The notes under the pieces were generated by a model. That model saw only the letters and a program-made list of their open reading frames with translations, had not been told where the DNA came from and searched no databases. The translations under genes and the position numbers were made by a program. DNA of 64,000 nucleotides from Rhynchosporium graminicola (lineage: Eukaryota; Ascomycota; Leotiomycetes; Helotiales; Ploettnerulaceae): positions 2,764,578-2,828,577 of the forward strand of contig FJUW01000004.1 of NCBI GenBank assembly GCA_900074885.1, written 5' to 3'. Shown one piece after another: positions 57,150 to 64,000 of the stretch; within the stretch, counting starts at the first letter, position 1; each line of letters starts with the position of its first letter.

Positions 57150-59020
57150 ATGGCGATCAAAGTATTTGTTTTGTTTGTTGTCCTGGCCCTCACGAAGGTG
57201 GGATGGTCTAGTCAAAAATTGTACCGTGAGTGCGATTTAACCAATCGTGCGACTATCTAGCTTACCTCTCGTCAGAGCGAACACCATCTTACCCAGATCT
57301 TCTTGACGTTGGAGCTGAAGAGCTTGTGGCAGGTCTGGAATGCGGAGCATGGAGCAGTGTTGATCTGACAAAGGTAGCAAGACAGAGAAATGTTATGTAC
57401 AAACAACTAACAACATCAGGCGTATCTTCTTCGCATCCAAGAAGTCGATGCTCGTCTACACGCTGTGGTCGAGACCAATCCAGATGCTCTCTCGATAGCC
57501 GCAAATCTTGATGCAGAAAGAGCAAATGGCACAATCAGGAGTGCATTGCACGGAATCCCTATGCTCATCAAAAACAACATCGCGACACATGATCAAATGA
57601 ACAATACAGCTGGATCTTATGCTTTACTCGGAGCTACAGTTCCACGCGATGCGACAGTTGCTGCCAAGTTACGAACTGCTGGTGTGATCTTGCTCGGAAA
57701 AAGTAATGTGAGCCAGTGGGCCAATTTTCGAAGTTCGAACAGTTCCAATGGCTGGTCGGCTTATGGAAACCAAACGCTATCTGCCTATTATCCAAATGGG
57801 GATCCAAGTGGAAGCTCTTCCGGTAGTGGTGTGGCAAGCTCGATTGGGCTCGCTTGGGCTTCTTTGGGAACGGAGACTGATGGAAGTATTTTGAGTCCTT
57901 CAAGTGTTAATAATCTTGTTGGCATCAAGCCATCTGTTGGTTTGACTTCCAGGTCCCTTGTCATCCCGATTTCTTCCCATCAGGACACTGTTGGTAAGTG
58001 ACTCGCCTTCAGATATTAGCCCTGTTCATCTGGGATCTCGAACCACTTTCCTGACAATATACAGGCCCAATGGCTAGAACTGTATCGGATGCAGCACACA
58101 TTCTTTCAATCATTGCAGGTAAAGATGAATCAGACAACTACACATCGGCTCAGCCATGGGATAGTCCTCCTGATTACATCAAAGCATTGAATCTCTCCAG
58201 TCTCAGAAGCGCCCGAATCGGAATTCCAAGGAAAGTCATCGCTACATTTCAAGACAAAACCAGTCCACCTGTAATATCTGCCTTCAATGCCGCTGTCCAA
58301 GTGATGAAAGAAGCCGGCGCAACCATAGTCGAAAATGCAGACTACCCAGCTTGGGAAGGATATATCGGAGACGACAACGAAACGACCGTATTGGAAGTAG
58401 ACTTCATCAGCGGTTTGGCAGCGTATCTGGCACAATTGAAGACCAACCCCAACAATGTCACCAGCTTAGCCGATATTCGCGACTTCACTCAAGGTTCTCC
58501 GCTAGAACAATATCCCTTGCGAAACACTGCTACTTGGGACGATGCTCTGTCGCTAGGTTACAATAACTCGGATTATCGATTCTGGCAAGCATATCAAGCC
58601 AGTTACTACTTCGGCGCTGAGGGGGGCGTACTGGGAGCATTGGAGAAGTATAAAATAGATGCATTGATCTTACCGACAGACTACTCATCTGGTCCTTCGG
58701 CAAGAGCTGGATTACCCGTTGTCACTGTTCCGCTGGGCTATTATCCTCCGAATACTACGATCGTGAAAAGCGAGGACTATGGTCTCGTATCAGTCGCACC
58801 GAACATTCCGTGAGTCTATACTTCCTTTCAACTAGCAATTGGCATTTCAGGATCTGACCCTGACTTTCTTAGATTCGGAATCTCATTTATAGGTGCGAAG
58901 TGGAGTGAAGCCTCATTGATAGGTTATGCATATGCGTTCGAACAGCGTACGAAAGTTCGCTGCCAGATCAAGCCTTACATTGCTCCCACCATTCAGTTGG
59001 CAGACGTCGTTGGTAGATAG
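57150..59020 (+). CDS. Secreted amidase-signature family hydrolase
   Basis: Amide-bond hydrolase of the amidase-signature family. Five exons (57150-57225, 57276-57373, 57420-57993, 58065-58809, 58873-59020) give 546 residues, all phases consistent. The N terminus MAIKVFVLFVVLALTKVGWSS is a signal peptide, so the enzyme is probably secreted. The Ser-cisSer-Lys triad is visible: Lys109 in IPMLIKNNIAT, Ser191 in GDPSGSSSGSG and the nucleophile Ser214 in GTETDGSILSPSSVNNLVGI. VGPMARTVSDAAHIL follows, as is usual. Several Asn-x-Ser/Thr sites fit a glycoprotein. The C-terminal part contains LPTDYSSGPSARAGLPVVTV, which frames the substrate pocket, and ends APTIQLADVVGR. The substrate is unknown; relatives hydrolyse many amides. 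It is isolated, with more than 5 kb of gene-poor DNA on its right and 13 kb on its left. Confidence 0.95.
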
Positions 59021-62000
59021 CTATGCCGTTTATAGTACATATAGTTCACATATGTATGAATGTACAGTTAAAGTATAGCCATTGTGATCATTTCACGTAG
59101 GGAAAGGGCAGATCTGTAGAGGCTTGTGAAGTCATGAAGGTCTCCATATGTTCCTCCTGCACTATTTACACGCTCGAAATTGATTTCTTTTGGTGAAATA
59201 TTGGCATGAATACTCCATGACCCGCGTGGTTCCTCAATTGCGAGAATTCGGAATACTCTTACACCGCTGTACGCCAGTATCCTACGTTCCAGCCACAAAA
59301 AAAAGTTCGTGATTTCGATCTTGAATGATATATGATTATTGTACACATCATATTCGCTTGACCACTGCCATGAATTAAATTGACTCTTTTTCCCTTCTTC
59401 GACGTTTTCAAGGTCACAATCAACAGCATTTCTGAAGGAACCTCCCGTGCCTATACTAGTTGTCCCTTCCTACTCAGATCTCCTTCCATAACGAGTCCCA
59501 AAATCGACAGCGGAACGAATTCTTTCGGGGCTCCGTTGATTCTAAACACGCATCCGGGAGGCACCAAGATGCAAGTCCGAATACCGGATCATCTGTGCGT
59601 TCAATAACAATATCAAAGTGAGGATAAAGCCAAGGAAATCGGGAATGCTGGCTCCCGCCTTCCATATGAGCACTATGTTCCAATGGTACCTATTTCGGAC
59701 GGAGAATATCTTTAGAACGAGGCAACCGAAAATCTGTTGCGTTCGGAATATTGGAATGTCAGGGAGTGCATGATGTTGGTGGCTACCTATGAAACGCTCC
59801 AAATGAACCCCATACTTGGACTCGAGTTGAGATTGGCCAGGCGCACACAGGGAGGGAGGTAGCACCAACGCAAGGCTAGAGTCGGTGACCCTCGAGCGTA
59901 ATCTAGGCCTTACTCACAAAATCATCTCTTCTACTTCTTGTCTCTTTCTGCTGTCTTGCAGCTAAGGCAAATTCTGTGGGCGTATTCTTGTCGTAAATGT
60001 TTGAAACTCGGTCTCTGTCTGACTTCTTCCCACGGGAGCTGGGAAATTTGGACGCCCTGGGGCACCAATATTCCTGTTGGGGCCTTAATCTGTCGGCCCC
60101 TCCAGGTCTACATATTCTTGTCAACAAATCGCAGAATTTGTAAATTGATGCTGCTCACTCACCGGAATGGGTTTTCAAGACGTGATAGGTCTAATTATCA
60201 AAACAAGCGATACATCTCCCAGGATTTTCCGCAGAAAGAGTTTCTCCGCTAGACTCGTCAATTTGTCGGCGAATTTTCTAATCCATCTCTTGACTACTCT
60301 GATATGCAAACATCGAGGCTTAGTCAACACATTATCGATCATGCTGTAAGCAAGCCTGGATCAATTTTCATGCAAGAAAATAAGGCAAACAAGCTAGTAA
60401 GCATCAAAAACCAATGTTCGTTGTTGAGTCCTGGGGTATATATCGACTCCGATGCATAATGGTAGTATTGATATTCTGCACGTATCTGGATACAGCTCGT
60501 CTTAGAAATCCGATTATATGCAGAAGTACATGATGCAGCTAGCTCAAAACTACCTTGGTACTTAGATTCAGCCCGATCAAGCTGATCCTCTCGACCCCGC
60601 ACCCACCCGAGCTGACTGACAATCTGGCGGGGTATATTGGGTCGGCAAGGTCTTCGTATTGATCTATCTATAGCTTATGTTTCAGACTATAGAAACACTT
60701 CTCGCTATTTGGTGATCACGAATACCTGCCTTGTTTCCAACTATCATGTGCTTTGAGTTGCTGTTCGGATTCGTAAAGTAACCAGGTTGTCAGATAGTAG
60801 GGACATGAATGCTGAAATTTGTGGGGTGCAGCCCAATCATTCCATACGGAATCCGGATAACTGAATTTATTGGACGGCTGAATAAACAAAGGGTGTCTGC
60901 CAAAAGCCATCAATTGCTTATGCTTCTCTGATTGGCCGTTAAGGGATATGATATATCGCAGGTGTGCGGTAGCAACTGGCTGAGAGTAGGCGAGACTTCA
61001 CCCACATATGCGTTAAAATGCACTGCCAGTAGCGGAATGTCACTGGCGTTGTCCACGAGATGCCATCGACTTGAAAACTCAACAGTATTACTTTTCATGG
61101 CAAGGCAACCGAGTCATTTCCCGTTCTCAATTATTCTCTCCGCTTCTAGCTTCGAGAGCTTGTTCTAGATGCCTCTCGAGAAGAATCTTATGACAATTGC
61201 GAAATGACTTCTCATATCTTATTTTGACTCGTCAAGTGACCGATATCGGCTTTGTTCGACGGAGTCACGCTTCCGGCTATCTTACGGTCCAGCTGATGAT
61301 CAGTAGATTCTCATCGGGTCAGGCTGTCGAAGTTTCCAGCCTTGGGAAATACGGATCAGCCGCACTTATATTACTTTAATCGAGGCTGACAAGAACCTGG
61401 TTGCCTCGAAGGAGGATTATAACTCGCCGAAGATCACAATACACGTCGACTTTTATCGAACAGGTTTGGCATCATCGGTGAATAGGTAGGATTGCCGGCA
61501 TAATCTGTCTCTCGCTGCTGATGCTGCCTGAATTCAGTTGCCTGCTGGGAATGGAGAAGATTGTGATATGTAGCGTTATCCTAGTGCTTAATTTTGAAGC
61601 ATTGAAACTTTTAGTGTCATGAAGGCGAACTATCGAGTGTTGAAGGAATATAGCAAATGGGAAAATAGGCACTAGGGGAATTGAGGATTGGAGCATGAAA
61701 TTCACGTCTCTGTGTTAAAACTTAGAAATGCTACGTCTGCTCAAATCAAACATGGGCTCGAGAGAATCGAATTTTAACTCCAGGACCAATAGTGAAGCTA
61801 TCTAAGAAAAGTGTAGATAGAAACTCGTTCGAAGTATTTCGTAGTTGGGAGTGAATACGAAAAGTCGAATCCAGAGATGCTGGACAGTTCCAGTCTACAG
61901 GCCCTTCCAGTCTTCCAGAACAAGGAATATTCATCATCCATGATCTATCCTTACATATCTGTATCTAATCTCGACATGTAAAATAAGCGACGCAAGATCT

Positions 62001-63879
62001 TGAAGTAGAGACTAATACATCCTGACTTCTTTAAGGGCTAAGCGCAGGTCATTAAACCTTAGAACAGCTAGTTACAGGCAGGAACATAGAAGTCATCATC
62101 TATTTATACAAGAGCTTTCGGAGTCTAGAAATTGTAAATTCGGATGCTATCGTATCGATTGGAGTTTCTGGCTGCATGATAAACGCCTCATCTTGTACAA
62201 TCTGGACGGCAAACATACTGTCTAGCCAGACATTCGAGGACTGAAGTCGGAAAGAGGAAAATCATTTTCGAAAGATGCTGTCAATCAAAGTTAACTGTTA
62301 CCCAAGCAAAATTCCTGAGCGACCGTACAAAACATCCTCCCCAGTGAGAAGTGAGTATTTATGTGCTCATACCACTACATCACTATCCGTTACCATATAC
62401 CCAAATCTTCGTACTTCGATTCAATCATGTGACTTCCTCGAAGCTAAGTTTCCCCGATGTATAGTGGAGGAAGTTTCCAACCATGCTATAATCTCCTACC
62501 TATATTTCAACTAAAAATACTTTTTGGTGTACTTACTACCTATGCGAGTGTCTATGATCCATTGTAAAACTCATATTCCTTGCGTGCAGAATTCGACCTT
62601 TCTTAATCCACGCCAGAACCTCGCGGATCGGCAACCTATCCTACAACAATATTCAAGAGTAAAAGTCTGCCAAGTCTTAGCTCATCTTTCGACACTTTCC
62701 ATCTGACACTCTCCTTTCGTCTTCATATCTCTGGCTCCCCGTACCTATAGTTCTGCTCGTATTTCTCTGATAGGTAGCATGTTAGCTTATCTCAATTACG
62801 GCTGAGCATCCTAAAGTACCACCTCTCAATTACGTTTCTAGGATTCCTCCCACTCGAGCATGAATAGATTCTGTAATACCTGGGAGCTATCTCAGTCCTC
62901 TGACTTCTTCTTACCTTATGATTATCTGAGATAATAGACCGCTCTGAAATTCCTTCACAACATACAGGGACAGGACATCGAGCGCTTAAACTTAACCTGG
63001 CCTAAAACATCAGTATCGAGTTGTATAGAAGTATTAGTAATGGGAAAAATCTACCATCCCGTTTCAACGGAGAGTTATGCCGTTTTGCGAGTTTTCTGCG
63101 AGCTTGCAGATTTGTGTATGAGAGGCGCACTTTCGAAGCTGGCACCAAGCATAAATGGCGGACTTGGATTGGAAGTATCGATGTTCGGGACTTGACTCGG
63201 GATGGGCTGTATAGGTTTCAGGTACATATTTTCTTGTTTTGTTCTCTGTTCGTGTATGCGGGGATTTGAGAAGAGTGGTGATTTAAGTTTGTACTGACAG
63301 ATATATTCTGGCGGCAAGGTAGCATTTTGGTGAGATATGCATTGCTTTACACTGCTGGTGATGCTATGATCATTGGCAGGATTTTCAGTCAGCATACGAC
63401 GAGCACGGTCTGATGGAGTATCAAGCATTCTTGAAACTCGAGCTCTGGCTGTCCTAGAATAAGTCGAAAGGGGATGATTACGAATTTGTAAACTCTCAAG
63501 CGTTCAATTGATATGGATTTGTTTAAGAGTCTTGATTCAGAAAAAGAAGATTTCGAATACAAAACTCCATTAGAATGTCTCAACCTCAGACGTGCGAGTG
63601 GTCCTGGTGATTAGTCGTATGATTCGAATCAGACATTTATCTCGGAGCAGCGTCCCGTCCCAAGACTCTCTAATTTATTAGTGTTACATTGCAGATTTCA
63701 TCATCATCTTCGCTGTATCAAATTTCTTTGTTGACTTTCGCGCTCGCACTTTTTGTAGAGGCATCGAAGCTGCACGTGATGGAGGGGTCAAGTGCCAAGA
63801 GAAACATTTTGTCATCGAGGGGCGGCAAAATTGAAGAGGGGGAACGGACATTTTTTTTGGGGCTGTGAACTTATCTCGA
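59021..63879. other. 4.9 kb without a recognised gene
   Basis: Frames are all under 120 codons. Some look faintly protein-like (59542-59868 -, 59903-60127 -, 60910-61168 on both strands, 63021-63269 +), but none has a motif, a stable exon chain or clean strand bias. The sequence around 61900-63000 looks AT-rich. Confidence 0.4.
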
Positions 63880-64000
63880 TTTCAAAGCAACAACCAAGAA
63901 ATTCTCAATTATCAGACTCTTCCACCACAATTTAAGACGCTCTTCTTTCCCCTACATCCGTACAATTCTCTTATAACCAAAATCTTCAAGCCACAGAAAA
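63880..64000 (+). promoter_or_regulatory. Probable promoter/5' leader of a gene beyond the window
   Basis: Pyrimidine-rich sequence (CTCTTCTTTCCCCTACATCC) followed by A-rich sequence running off the right edge is typical of the 5' leader just upstream of a fungal start codon. The gene itself is not visible. Confidence 0.35.

Noticed and set aside
1..64000. tRNA, rRNA or snRNA genes
   Set aside because: Scanning by eye for T-arm-like GGTTCGA-type boxes and rRNA-like sequence gave nothing convincing; a tRNAscan-SE or Infernal run would settle it.

Overview
The window looks like nuclear DNA of a filamentous ascomycete. Most genes are split by short introns (about 45-95 nt) with GT...AG ends and CTAAC-like branch points, and intergenic DNA is rich in microsatellites. 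A lineage-typical set is present: the fungal 9.5 kDa complex I subunit, a CFEM/GPI cell-surface protein, an adenylate-forming reductase and an Est1-type protein. A leotiomycete (Helotiales-like) source is my inference from overall protein resemblance and was not computed.

Layout. 1.3-3.5 kb: a divergent housekeeping pair, complex I 9.5 kDa subunit (-) and oligosaccharyltransferase subunit WBP1/OST48 (+). 4.4-5.6 kb: a divergent sterol 24-C-methyltransferase paralogue (+). 6.5-6.9 kb: a weak or broken small gene. 9.1-10.7 kb: a protein with C2H2-like and CxxC zinc centres (-). 12.3-15.9 kb: a long DUF2439 (Mte1/Dbl2/ZGRF1-type) recombination protein (-), divergent from the BAR-SH3 amphiphysin RVS167 (+, 16.7-18.2 kb). 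20.1-22.1 kb: a GPI-anchored CFEM protein (-). 26.4-35.6 kb: a DJ-1/PfpI protein with a frameshift (-), a four-exon adenylation-thiolation-reductase enzyme (-) and, divergent from it, a seven-exon cytochrome P450 (+); this resembles a minimal specialised-metabolism locus. 40.7-43.5 kb: an Est1/SMG7-type RNA/DNA-binding protein with an N-terminal C2H2-like motif (-). 57.2-59.0 kb: a secreted amidase-signature enzyme (+).

Two long stretches, 43.5-57.1 kb and 59.0-64.0 kb, hold no gene I can recognise. They look AT-rich in places (about 32-38% GC by hand count near 54.5-54.8 kb). One possible decayed frame (46.5-46.9 kb) carries two stops that could each be C-to-T changes. The last ~120 bases look like the promoter/5' leader of a gene beyond the window.

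The best candidates for something new are the reductase/P450/DJ-1 locus, which has a tandem 14-mer and a 15-bp palindrome in its divergent promoter; the sterol methyltransferase paralogue with altered substrate-site residues; and the Mte1-like protein with a thrice-repeated motif and several SUMO-interaction-like motifs. No tRNA, rRNA, CRISPR array or intact transposon was found by eye.
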